From positions 1 through 48,771 of the forward strand of contig JACOUI010000243.1 in assembly GCA_016177915.1 (NCBI GenBank): a DNA stretch of 48,771 bases, written 5' to 3'. The stretch comes from Planctomycetia bacterium (GTDB lineage: Bacteria > Planctomycetota > Planctomycetia > Pirellulales > S012-138). Of this stretch, positions 9,755 to 18,234 are shown in pieces. Within the stretch, counting starts at the first letter, position 1. Every line of letters starts with the position of its first letter. Under the pieces are notes generated by a model, which was given only the letters and a program-made list of their open reading frames with translations, had not been told where the DNA came from and ran no database searches. Made by a program: the position numbers and the translations under genes.

Positions 9755-10837
9755 ATGCGACGTTTCGCGTTTCGGTCTTTTTTCGCGCTGGCCGGCTTAC
9801 TGCCCGTGGCAGGTCTGACGGCGACGGCGGCGACGGCCGGTTCGCCCGACTGGCCGTTTGCCTGCGCCCACGAAGCGCCCGGTGCCGGCGAAATCGCCGA
9901 AGGGGATGTCGATCCCAATGGCGTGTCGCTTGCGCCCGAGGCGTCGACGTACGACGCGATCCTGGCCGGCGGCTGGCCCGACGACCCCGCGCCGCTCGAC
10001 GACTTCTCCCTCGGACCTGAGCTTCTATCGCCAAACCACGCCGAACCGCTGCCCCCTCCCCCAGAGCCCGTCGAAGAAAAGTCCGACGACAAAAAACCAG
10101 ACGAACCCAGCACCGCTGCCAAAGTGGAAAAATCCGGGCCTGCCCTGAAAGAGAGAATCGTGCTTCCGTATCCCATCGGCGCACTCTCTCTCTGGTCGGG
10201 GAGGCTGGAGCTGGGCCTCAACGGCGCGGACGGCAACTCGCAAAACCTCAATACCCGCTCGTCGGGCAAGCTCGTCCGAAAGACGCCCAAGAACGAGCTG
10301 ACGTTCAACGTGACGCACAACTTCGCCCGCTCCGAGAGCACCCGCACCGCCGACAAGCTGCTCTACGACACGCGGCTGGAAAAGCTCTTTGCGGACAACC
10401 CCTGGCTGGCGTTTTTGCACAACTCGGTGGAGTACGACGACTTTCAGGCCTTCGACAGCCGCGTGGGCTTCGACGGGGGCGTCGGCTACCAGTGCATGAA
10501 GACGGAAACGACGACCCTCCGCGGGCGCGTCGGCGCCGGCGCCTCGCGCGAGTACGGCGTCCTCGGCAGCCGGTACATCCCCGAAGGAAACGTGAGCTGC
10601 GACTTCGAGCACAAGCTGGCCGCGCGGCACAAGCTGCTGCTCAAGAGCGAGTGGATTCCGGACCTGGAGGACTTTGAGGAGTTCCGCGCCAAGAACGACC
10701 TGGCGATCGAGACGGGCCTCGACGTCTTGGGGCCGACAAGCCTGAAGATGGGCGTGGTCGACCAGTACGACTCGACGCCGCACGGCAAGCGGCGGAACGA
10801 CGTGCAGTACACGGCCCAGGTGGTGTGGGAGTTCTGA
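9755..10837 (+). CDS. DUF481 family (YdiY-like) outer-membrane beta-barrel protein
   Basis: Signal peptide; LWSGRLELGLNGADGNSQNLNTRSSGKLVRKTPKNELTFNVTHNFARSE...NDVQYTAQVVWEF with C-terminal aromatic. Confidence 0.75.
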   Translation: MRRFAFRSFFALAGLLPVAGLTATAATAGSPDWPFACAHEAPGAGEIAEGDVDPNGVSLAPEASTYDAILAGGWPDDPAPLDDFSLGPELLSPNHAEPLPPPPEPVEEKSDDKKPDEPSTAAKVEKSGPALKERIVLPYPIGALSLWSGRLELGLNGADGNSQNLNTRSSGKLVRKTPKNELTFNVTHNFARSESTRTADKLLYDTRLEKLFADNPWLAFLHNSVEYDDFQAFDSRVGFDGGVGYQCMKTETTTLRGRVGAGASREYGVLGSRYIPEGNVSCDFEHKLAARHKLLLKSEWIPDLEDFEEFRAKNDLAIETGLDVLGPTSLKMGVVDQYDSTPHGKRRNDVQYTAQVVWEF

Positions 10838-10839
10838 AA

Positions 10840-10999
10840 GTAGCCCTCACGCTCCTACGAAAGTAGCCCTCACGCTCCGCGTGAGGCAGCCGAAGCGGGC
10901 GCCGTCCGCGCGCTCAGCGAGTTCGCAGTGCCGGCGGGCTCGCCACCGCAACGCCACGTCTCGCGGAGCGAGACGGCTACGAGTAGCCCTCACGCTCCG
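10840..10999. repeat. dispersed repeat AGTAGCCCTCACGCTCC (three copies) with GTCTCGCGGAGCGAGAC hairpin
   Basis: agtagccctcacgctcc near 10840, 10861 and 10983; the second copy is followed by gcgtgagg, forming a hairpin. Confidence 0.6.
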
Positions 11000-11109
11000 A
11001 GCCGCCTCCTAAGCCCCCGTTGCACTCCGGTGGGATTTGATCGCCGTTGACGGTACATTCGCGGTAAGCTGCGCCGCCTGGATCCACGGCGCGTAGCCGC
11101 GATTCCGCC

Positions 11110-11646
11110 TTGTTGGCGTCATCTGTGTCTCGAAAGAAGAAGCACGACCGCCCCGCGCCGCCCTCAGACACGCGCGTCGCCTGCCGCAAGGTCCAGGGCC
11201 AGGACGCCTGGGAGCTGGTCCACCCGCGCTGCGCGCTGGAGCGGGCCGACGACCTGGCCGACGTCCAAGCCATGCTGGGCGCCGGCGAAATCGACGTCGC
11301 CCGCGACGAGGTCCGCTGGCTGCTCAAGGAATGCTCCGACTTCATTGCCGGGCACCGGCTCTTGGGCGAATTGGCGCTGGCCGAGGAGGACTATGCCCTG
11401 GCCCGCGGGCATTTCGGCTATGCCTTTCGCATCGGGCTCAAGGCGCTGGGCGAGCCGCTGCCCGGCCTTGTTCCTTACGCGCGGCCGGACAACCAGGGCT
11501 TTTTGGAATCGGGCAAGGGGCTGGCGTTTTGCCTCGACAAGCTGGGCAAGCGGGAGATGGCGCTGGAGGTAGTCGAGACGCTCCTGGCGCTCGACCCCAG
11601 CGACCCGCTGGCCGTGGGCGCTTGGCGCAAGGAGTGGTCGTCGTAG
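11110..11646 (+). CDS. TPR-like hypothetical protein
   Basis: RLLGELALAEEDYALARGHFGYAFRIGLKAL ... LAFCLDKLGKREMALEVVETLLALDPSDPLAV. Start uncertain (TTG 11110 or GTG near 11125). Confidence 0.75.
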   Translation: MLASSVSRKKKHDRPAPPSDTRVACRKVQGQDAWELVHPRCALERADDLADVQAMLGAGEIDVARDEVRWLLKECSDFIAGHRLLGELALAEEDYALARGHFGYAFRIGLKALGEPLPGLVPYARPDNQGFLESGKGLAFCLDKLGKREMALEVVETLLALDPSDPLAVGAWRKEWSS

Positions 11647-11760
11647 GGTAGGCGGCCCGCCTGCCATTTTTCGTAGGGCAGGCGGCCCGCCTGCCATTTT
11701 TCGTAGGGCAGGCGGCTCGCCTGCCATTTTTCGTAGGGCAGGCGGCTCGCCTGCCATTCT
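11641..11760. repeat. tandem array of four 30-bp palindromic units TCGTAGGGCAGGCGGCYCGCCTGCCATTTT
   Basis: Four consecutive units at 11641, 11671, 11701 and 11731. Confidence 0.95.
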
Positions 11761-11884
11761 TGTCGGACGCATTGAGAAATGCGTCCTACAGTTCACTTCC
11801 CGCATGCAAGGCCGTAGGCTGGATTCGCGCGACGAGTCGATTTGCTCGTTGTAGCGACCACATTCCGGCATGCGAGGTCCGCCC

Positions 11885-12730
11885 ATGAAACTGCGCGTTG
11901 CATTCTCTCTCGCCGCCCTCGGCGTTCTCTGTTTCCCGGCAGCGGCGCAGGACAAGCCGAAGGAAAAGCCCGATTGGGTCGACGCGATGCGTAAGGTGCA
12001 CGCGAAGTTCGCAGGCGAAAAGCGCACGTTCGCGCAATTCGGCGACTCGATCACCGTCACGATGGCCTTCTGGACGCCGATGCTCTACGAGAAGCCCAAA
12101 AACATGGACGAGGCCGCGGCCAAGGACTACGAGCTCGTCAAAGAGCACCTGCACGAAAAATGCTTTCGGGAGTGGAAGGGGGCGAAGTTCGGCAGCGAAG
12201 GGGGCATGACGATCCGCTGGGCGCACGAAAACGTCGATCGCTGGCTCGACGAATTGAAGCCCGAGGTCGCCCTCGTCATGTTCGGCACGAACGACCTCGG
12301 GCAATTGGAAGTCGATGAATATCGCCAGAAGACGCGCGAGGTCGTCGAGAAGTGCCTCGATCGCGGGACGGTGGTCATCCTGAGCACGATCCCGCCGCGG
12401 CACGGGCACGACAAAAAGGCGACCCAGTTCGCCGACGCCGTCCGCCAGGTAGCCCGCGAGTTGAAGGTGCCGCTCTGCGACTACATGGCCGAGTGCCTGA
12501 AGCGTCGGCCGGACGACTGGGACGGCACGCTGGCGAAGTTCAAGGACCGCGAGGGCTACGACGTCTTGACGCTGGTCGCCGGCGACGGCGTTCACCCCTC
12601 GAACCCCAAGGAATTCAGGAGCGACTTTTCGGCCGAGGGTTTAGGGACGAGCGGTTACACGCTGCGGAATTACGTGGTGCTGCGGTCGTATGCGGAGGTG
12701 CTGCGGGAGGTGATTCAGGCAAAGCCGTAG
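11885..12730 (+). CDS. secreted SGNH/GDSL hydrolase
   Basis: Signal peptide; FAQFGDSITV (GDS block), VALVMFGTNDLG (GTND block), AGDGVHPSNP (DxxH block). Confidence 0.9.
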   Translation: MKLRVAFSLAALGVLCFPAAAQDKPKEKPDWVDAMRKVHAKFAGEKRTFAQFGDSITVTMAFWTPMLYEKPKNMDEAAAKDYELVKEHLHEKCFREWKGAKFGSEGGMTIRWAHENVDRWLDELKPEVALVMFGTNDLGQLEVDEYRQKTREVVEKCLDRGTVVILSTIPPRHGHDKKATQFADAVRQVARELKVPLCDYMAECLKRRPDDWDGTLAKFKDREGYDVLTLVAGDGVHPSNPKEFRSDFSAEGLGTSGYTLRNYVVLRSYAEVLREVIQAKP

Positions 12731-12786
12731 GGCAGGCGGCCCGCCTCCCCTTCTTCCTCCTCGTACTCGTAATCGTCCTCGTACTC

Positions 12787-12814
12787 GATTTTGGATTTTC
12801 GATTTTGGATTTTG
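12787..12814. repeat. heptanucleotide tandem repeat (GATTTTG)4, preceded by TCG-phased hexamers
   Basis: GATTTTG GATTTTC GATTTTG GATTTTG; upstream TCCTCG TACTCG TAATCG TCCTCG TACTCG. Confidence 0.75.
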
Positions 12815-12824
12815 GATTGGGCAG

Positions 12825-13389
12825 ATGGAGGCGGAGAAGTTCCGGCAAGGCATGGCGCGCCGCTTTCGATTGCAGTTCCGCCTGGCGACGCTGCTTTTCG
12901 TCGTCACCGTCGTGGCCATCGTCGTCGGCGGCTACATCGAAAGGGCCCGCCGCGCCGATCGGGCGATCAAGCGACTCGAGTCGCTGGGCGCCGGAATTGG
13001 GTATCACCACTGGGTCGAGGCAGGTTGGTTCGAGAAGTGGAATGGATTTACGGATCCTCGCAGGGTCCTCCACGTCGACGTTGCGAATTGCGCCGTCGGC
13101 GACGACGACCTGTGGGTGGTCCAGGAGATGCCGAGGCTGCGGGGTTTCACCGCGCATGACGCGCGCGTCACGGACCGCACGTGCGCTTATCTTGCCAAGC
13201 TCGAGAACCTGACATCCGTGGATTTATCGCACTGCGGCGTTCGCGGCCCCGGCCTGGGCCACCTTCAGGACCCCCTTGCTCGTCCGCGTGGACGTGCGGG
13301 GAACCAAGGTCACGCCGCAAGGGCTTGAAGCGTTTCGCAAGAAGCGGCCGGACGTGCAGTTGCTGGCGGATGAGCGGGAAGAGCCGTGA
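12825..13389 (+). pseudogene. leucine-rich-repeat-like membrane protein with apparent frameshift
   Basis: Frame 1 reads MEAEKFRQGMARRFRLQFRLATLLFVVTVVAIVVGGY...LTSVDLSHCGVRGPGLGHLQDP; after the C5 run at 13271-13275 another frame continues LLVRVDVRGTKVTPQGLEAFRKKRPDVQLLADEREEP*. One base fewer restores a single ORF. Confidence 0.65.
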
Positions 13390-13493
13390 AGTCGTGAGGT
13401 TCGGCCATTCGCGCTCGCGGTTGACACGCGAGCGTGGACGCCCTAGCGTTGATGCAGGGGATTCGGCCCGCTCAACGCCGCAGAGAAGTGCCC

Positions 13494-13781
13494 ATGACGC
13501 AGCGCATCGAACTGTCCGCCGCCGACATGCCCCTTCGCGATTTTATCGCGGGGCTGGCGCCGATCCGCGAGCCTGTGGAGCTTGTGCTGCGCGGGACGGC
13601 GGTCGCCAGGATCGTGCCGCCTTCCGAGCTTTCCGACGCCGAGAAGCAGCAAATCCTGGACGAAGGTTGGGCGGTGGTCGACAAAACGCGCGCGCGAATG
13701 AAGGGCGTCAAGAGCTCCGTCGTTCGAAAGGCCGTCGACAAGGCCGTGCGTGCCGTGCGCCATGAAAAGCGCCGTCGTTGA
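13494..13781 (+). CDS. putative antitoxin of PIN-type TA pair
   Basis: Small ORF overlapping the start of a PIN toxin; MTQRIELSAADMPLRDFIAGLAPIREPVELVLRGTAVARIVPPS resembles Phd/AbrB-like antitoxin N-termini. Confidence 0.7.
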   Translation: MTQRIELSAADMPLRDFIAGLAPIREPVELVLRGTAVARIVPPSELSDAEKQQILDEGWAVVDKTRARMKGVKSSVVRKAVDKAVRAVRHEKRRR

Positions 13782-14202
13782 CACCAACGTGATCATCGCC
13801 GGCGTCCTGTCCAGCAGCCCCCGCAGCGCCAGCCGCGCTGTATTGGACCGGCACCGCACCGGCGACTTCCTGCTCGTGCTCTCACCGGATACGTTGCGCG
13901 AGATTCGCAGCGTTCTTGCGCATTCCGAGCTGCGCGCCGTCCACGGCATGACCGACGCGGACATTCGACACTTTTGCCGCGCTCTTCAGGTGGCGAGCCA
14001 GGTCTTCCCCGGTTCCTTGGTCGTGCCCCCAGCGGTGACGCGCGACCTGACGGACACCAAGTGGGTAGCGCTGGCGCTCGAATCAGGCGCGGACTTTCTG
14101 GTCACCAACGATCAGAGGCACCTCCATCGGCTGAAGGCGATCGGCCGGACGCGGATCGCGACACCGGCACGGTTTCTTCGCGAATTGGCACAAAAGCCCT
14201 GA
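13762..14202 (+). CDS. putative toxin, PIN domain family
   Basis: AVVDTNVIIAGVLSSSPRS...DLTDTKWVALALESGADFLVTNDQRHL: PIN-domain acidic motifs. Confidence 0.88.
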   Translation: MKSAVVDTNVIIAGVLSSSPRSASRAVLDRHRTGDFLLVLSPDTLREIRSVLAHSELRAVHGMTDADIRHFCRALQVASQVFPGSLVVPPAVTRDLTDTKWVALALESGADFLVTNDQRHLHRLKAIGRTRIATPARFLRELAQKP

Positions 14203-14269
14203 TGGCGACGATCGGTCGCCCATGCGCGCGAGGGGGTGTCGTCAGCTCTTAGGGTCGAACGAAATCAGT

Positions 14270-14326
14270 GTCGTCTTTCGCTCCGCGAAAGAGCGTCCTT
14301 TCGCGGAGCAAAAGGCGACGATTCGG
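14270..14326. repeat. 57-bp inverted-repeat element, copy B
   Basis: One mismatch against 9545-9601. Confidence 0.85.
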
Positions 14327-14348
14327 GAAGTTATTTTTCGGCCGCTCC

Positions 14349-15068
14349 TTAGCAATGCATCCGCGCCTTCGCCTTCACCTTTCCCTTCCCCTTCTTCGCC
14401 CGGCGCGCCGCCACCTTCTTGATGTACGACGCCGCGTCCGGCGTCGTGCAGCCCGTCTCGCCGTGGTCCACCTCCACCTTGCCGATCCGGCCCGCCGCCT
14501 CGATGGCCCGCTTCTGGAAGGCCGGGCTGCGCAGGCCGATGCAGATGAGCGCGGTGTTCATCGCGTGGCGGACGCGGTTCCTCTCGGAATGGATGGCGCG
14601 TTCCACGCGGGTGAGGATTTTTTGCAGGAACTCGTCGGCGACGGCGCCGTCGCTCATCGCCAGGCGCCCCACCAGGCCCCAGCCGGCCGCCGCCATCCAC
14701 TCCCCTTTGGCGTCGATCCATTTTTCCATTTTCTTCTGCGCCAGCGGCGTCTTGCCGACCAGGGTCGCGAAGGCGTCGGCGAGCACGTGGCTGTCCAGGT
14801 CCAGGGCCCAACTCTCGAGCAGCCTGTCGGTCATCCTCGCCGGGTCGGCGATCATCGTGGCCAGCACGCGCGCGTCGTGAATTCCCGACTCCCACAGCGC
14901 CTCGGCCAGGGCCTGGTCGGTCTGGATGCGTTGGGTGAGCTTGCCGAGGTGGGCGTAGCTGACGCCGTACATGCTGGGGCCGACGCCGTAGCGGGCGTAG
15001 ACCTTGCGGTTCTGCTGGGTGCCCAGCGATTGCAGCTCGCGGAGGACGTCGGACGCGGAATTGGCCAT
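14349..15068 (-). CDS. DNA alkylation repair (AlkD-like) HEAT-repeat protein
   Basis: MANSASDVLRELQSLGTQQNRKVYARYGVGPSMYGVSYAHLGKL...MIADPARMT...ESWALDLDSHVLAD...KVEVDHGETGCTTPDAASYIKK. Confidence 0.85.
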   Translation of the reverse strand: MANSASDVLRELQSLGTQQNRKVYARYGVGPSMYGVSYAHLGKLTQRIQTDQALAEALWESGIHDARVLATMIADPARMTDRLLESWALDLDSHVLADAFATLVGKTPLAQKKMEKWIDAKGEWMAAAGWGLVGRLAMSDGAVADEFLQKILTRVERAIHSERNRVRHAMNTALICIGLRSPAFQKRAIEAAGRIGKVEVDHGETGCTTPDAASYIKKVAARRAKKGKGKVKAKARMHC

Positions 15069-15244
15069 GGGGGGGTCCTTTCGAGGTGCTCGCCGATGAT
15101 GAATTGCGATGAGACGGGTCGGTCTGTGCAAGGCGACGGCCATTGTACTGTCGGAACGTCCCGCCTGCAAAAACGTTGAGAAAGAACCTGCACGCCCTCG
15201 CGCGAGAACGGCGACGACGAGCACGAGCAGGAGAGCACAGAAGC

Positions 15245-17098
15245 TCAGAGCGACTTCAAATACTCGATCAAGTCGCCCCGCTGCTGGGCCGTCAATTCGC
15301 CCTGGCCGGTCACCTTGGCCGGGTTGTGCAGGTCGGTCAGCAGCCCCTCCAGGGCCTTGGCCCGGCCGTGGTGCAAGAGGCGCGTGCGGCGGTAGAGGCC
15401 CAAAAGCGACGGCGTGTTGTAGCCTTTGTACACGTCGCTGGGGGACCCTAGCCCCACGTCGTGAATCTGCCCGTCGCTGAAGTGCGGGCCGGAGTGGCAA
15501 TTGGCGCAGCCGGCGGCCTCGGACCCGAAAACCGCCTTTCCGCGCTCGGCGGACTCGGAGAGCGACCCATCCGGGCGGCGGAAGGGATTGGGCGGAAGGT
15601 CGAGCGTCTCGAGATAGGCGATCAGGGCGTCGACGTCCTCCGCCTTCGGCTCTTCGCCGATCATGGTCGAGGTAATCGACTTGGCCATGGCGGCCCGCAG
15701 GTCCGTCTGCCAGCCGTGCCAGGTCCAGGGCGGCGTTTGCACGACGCCGTGCAGCGGGAGGACGGTCTTGAACGTGCGGATGCTGCCGTCGTTGTGCGTG
15801 TCCATGGTGACGGCGTTCGTGCCCCCTTCGTAGTGGCACGAATGGCACGAATACCACTGGTCGAGGCTGCGCTTGGCGTCGTAAAAAATCGCCTCGCCGC
15901 GCCGGGCCAGAGACGGCGCCTCCGGGCCGCCCAGCGAGATCGCGTGCAAGAGCTTCTTGTCGACGAGGTCCACGACCTGCACACAGTTGAGCAGGTAGTT
16001 GGCGACGTAGACGGTGCGGTCGTCGCGGGCGATGCGCAGGCCCATCGGCCGGCCGCCGACGTCGAGGCGATCGAACCGGTCCCGGTCCCGCTCCAAGCGC
16101 TGGTCAATGAGGTCGCCCGGCCCGCCCGCCGCCACGAGCGGCAAATCGTGCATGCGGTAGAGCAGCAGCTCGTGCGTCCCGGACGACGAGACGACGAGCC
16201 GTTTTTCGTCGCTCGTGAAATCGATTCCGTAGGGGTCCGCCACCGCCCGCCGCGGCACGTCGAGCGAAATCGCCTCCCGCGTCGCCGGGCCGTCGAGCTT
16301 GACGCGGGCCACCCGGCTGGCCAGCACCCAGCCCTTGCGGATGTTCTCGATGCTGATCGGGTTCTGGCGGTAGATCATCCAGGGAAAGTAAACGTGCTTG
16401 CCGTCGGCGGTCACCTTCAAATGCCCGATGTTGATGCCGCTGAATTCCTGCCGGTAATCGAGCTTGCCTTTCTCGACGTCGACGACGGCGATCGCCCGGT
16501 CGCCGCTGCAACCGACGGCCAGGCGCGAGCCGTCGGGCGACAGGGCGAGCGACCGCGGCCAAAGGCCGACTTCGATCTCGCTGCGAACGACGCCAGCGTC
16601 AAGGTCCAGCACGGCGACTTTCGCGGCGCTCGTCAGCGCGACGTAGGCCGTGCGGCCGTCCTTGGCGACGGCGATGCCGTGCGGGTCAAAACCCGTGCGG
16701 ATCGTTCGCCGCACGTGGAGCTTGTCCGAGAGGACTTCCAGCACCGTCACGTCGCCGGAATAGCTCCCGGAAACGAGCAGGTGCCGGCCGTCGGGACCAA
16801 GGGCGATGGCCGCGGGGCGCTTGCCGACCGCGACTTCGTCGAGGACCGCTCCGTCCGCAACGTTGACGAGCGAAACCGAGTGCGACGTCTGGTTGGCCGT
16901 CGCCAGCCACGTGCCGTCGTAAGAGAGCACAAGATCGATCGGCGAACGATCGATGTCATGCGGGATCGGGTCGGCGGGCGTAGTGGCGGCGGCTGGCGAC
17001 GCGCGATCGGCGGCGGGCGGCTGCGCGGGTGCCAGCGTCCAGCAAAGCGCAAAGAAGGCGGCAAGTCCGGCGGCCGCGGCGGCGGCAAGACGCTGCAT
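15245..17098 (-). CDS. beta-propeller (YncE/YVTN-like) fused to diheme cytochrome c
   Basis: YVTN repeats (TWLATANQTSHSVSLVNVADGAVLDEVAVGKRPAAIALGPDG); two CxxCH haem motifs, CHSCH and CANCH. ATG 17098. Confidence 0.85.
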   Translation of the reverse strand: MQRLAAAAAAGLAAFFALCWTLAPAQPPAADRASPAAATTPADPIPHDIDRSPIDLVLSYDGTWLATANQTSHSVSLVNVADGAVLDEVAVGKRPAAIALGPDGRHLLVSGSYSGDVTVLEVLSDKLHVRRTIRTGFDPHGIAVAKDGRTAYVALTSAAKVAVLDLDAGVVRSEIEVGLWPRSLALSPDGSRLAVGCSGDRAIAVVDVEKGKLDYRQEFSGINIGHLKVTADGKHVYFPWMIYRQNPISIENIRKGWVLASRVARVKLDGPATREAISLDVPRRAVADPYGIDFTSDEKRLVVSSSGTHELLLYRMHDLPLVAAGGPGDLIDQRLERDRDRFDRLDVGGRPMGLRIARDDRTVYVANYLLNCVQVVDLVDKKLLHAISLGGPEAPSLARRGEAIFYDAKRSLDQWYSCHSCHYEGGTNAVTMDTHNDGSIRTFKTVLPLHGVVQTPPWTWHGWQTDLRAAMAKSITSTMIGEEPKAEDVDALIAYLETLDLPPNPFRRPDGSLSESAERGKAVFGSEAAGCANCHSGPHFSDGQIHDVGLGSPSDVYKGYNTPSLLGLYRRTRLLHHGRAKALEGLLTDLHNPAKVTGQGELTAQQRGDLIEYLKSL

Positions 17099-17227
17099 GG
17101 GGGCCTCAAACGGCGGGGGCAAACAGGCGGGACAACGCTCCGGGATCTCTGCTCCCCACAGCCCCCTATTGTAGGTGCCGCAAAGACCGTGGGTAGAGTG
17201 AACCCGCCGCCGCGACGCTCAAAGACC

Positions 17228-18151
17228 CTACGCGCCTTTCGCGGACGCGATCAGCTCCGCCGCCCCCTTGGCCAGCAGCTCCGCCGCCACGCGCTCGCCC
17301 AATCCCTCCGGCGCGCTTATGTCTCCCGACCCTTCCGCCGAAATCTTCCGCCGGCCGTCGGGCGACAAGACGACCGCCGCCAGCCGCAATTGGCCGTGCT
17401 CGACGCGCGCCGAAGCCCCCACCGGCGCCAGGCAGCCGGCCCGCAGCGCGGCCAGCAGCGCGCGTTCGGCCAAGACCGCCGCCCGCGCGTTCTGGTCGTC
17501 GAGAAGCTGCACGAGCTGGCGGATTTCCGTGGCGTCTTCCCGCGCTTCGATCGCCAGCGCTCCCTGGCCGACGGCCGGCAGCATGATCGACGGCGGCAAT
17601 ACCTGCGTGACGCGATTCTGCATTCCCAATCGCACGAGGCCGGCCTCCGCCAGGACCAGCGCGTCGAACTGGCCCTCGTCGAGCTTTCGCAACCGCGTGT
17701 CGACGTTCCCGCGCACGTCCGCCATCGCGAGGTCTTGCCGCACGAAGAGCAGTTGCGCGCGGCGGCGGATGCTTCCCGTGGCGACTCTCGCCCCCGGCGG
17801 CAGCTTGTCGAGCGCCAGGCCGCCGCGGCTCACGAGCACGTCGGCCGTCGGCCCGCGCTCCGGGACGGCCGCCAGGCACAGGCCGGCCACCGAGTCCGTC
17901 GGCAGGTCCTTCAGGCTGTGAACGGCCAGGTCGGTCCGGCCGTCGAGCACCGCCGCTTGCAGTTCCTTCGTGAACAGCCCCTGGCCGCCGATCGCCGCAA
18001 TGGGTCCGCGCTGGTCGCGGTCGCCCTGGGTGGCGATCGGCGCCAGCTCGACGTTCGCTCCGAGCTGCCGCAGCCGGCCGGCGACCCAATCGGCCTGCCA
18101 CCGCGCAAGCGCGCTGGCGCGCGTTCCCAGGCGAATGCGAAGAGCGGCCAT
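17228..18151 (-). CDS. hemC: porphobilinogen deaminase
   Basis: RIRLGTRASALARWQADWV; LFTKELQAAVLDGRTDLAVHSLKDLPTD; GSIRRRAQLL; LPAVGQGALAIEAR; GCLAPVGA. Confidence 0.95.
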   Translation of the reverse strand: MAALRIRLGTRASALARWQADWVAGRLRQLGANVELAPIATQGDRDQRGPIAAIGGQGLFTKELQAAVLDGRTDLAVHSLKDLPTDSVAGLCLAAVPERGPTADVLVSRGGLALDKLPPGARVATGSIRRRAQLLFVRQDLAMADVRGNVDTRLRKLDEGQFDALVLAEAGLVRLGMQNRVTQVLPPSIMLPAVGQGALAIEAREDATEIRQLVQLLDDQNARAAVLAERALLAALRAGCLAPVGASARVEHGQLRLAAVVLSPDGRRKISAEGSGDISAPEGLGERVAAELLAKGAAELIASAKGA

Positions 18152-18234
18152 GCGGCGCGACCGGCGAGAAGAGGCCCGGCGTCGAGCAATTTCGACGCCT
18201 CTTGCGTCCATCATCCCCGACCGGCCCGGACCGA

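Noticed and set aside
11641-11760. Four regularly spaced 30-bp repeats looked briefly like a CRISPR array.
   Set aside because: Units are contiguous with no spacers, palindromic throughout, and no cas genes are present.
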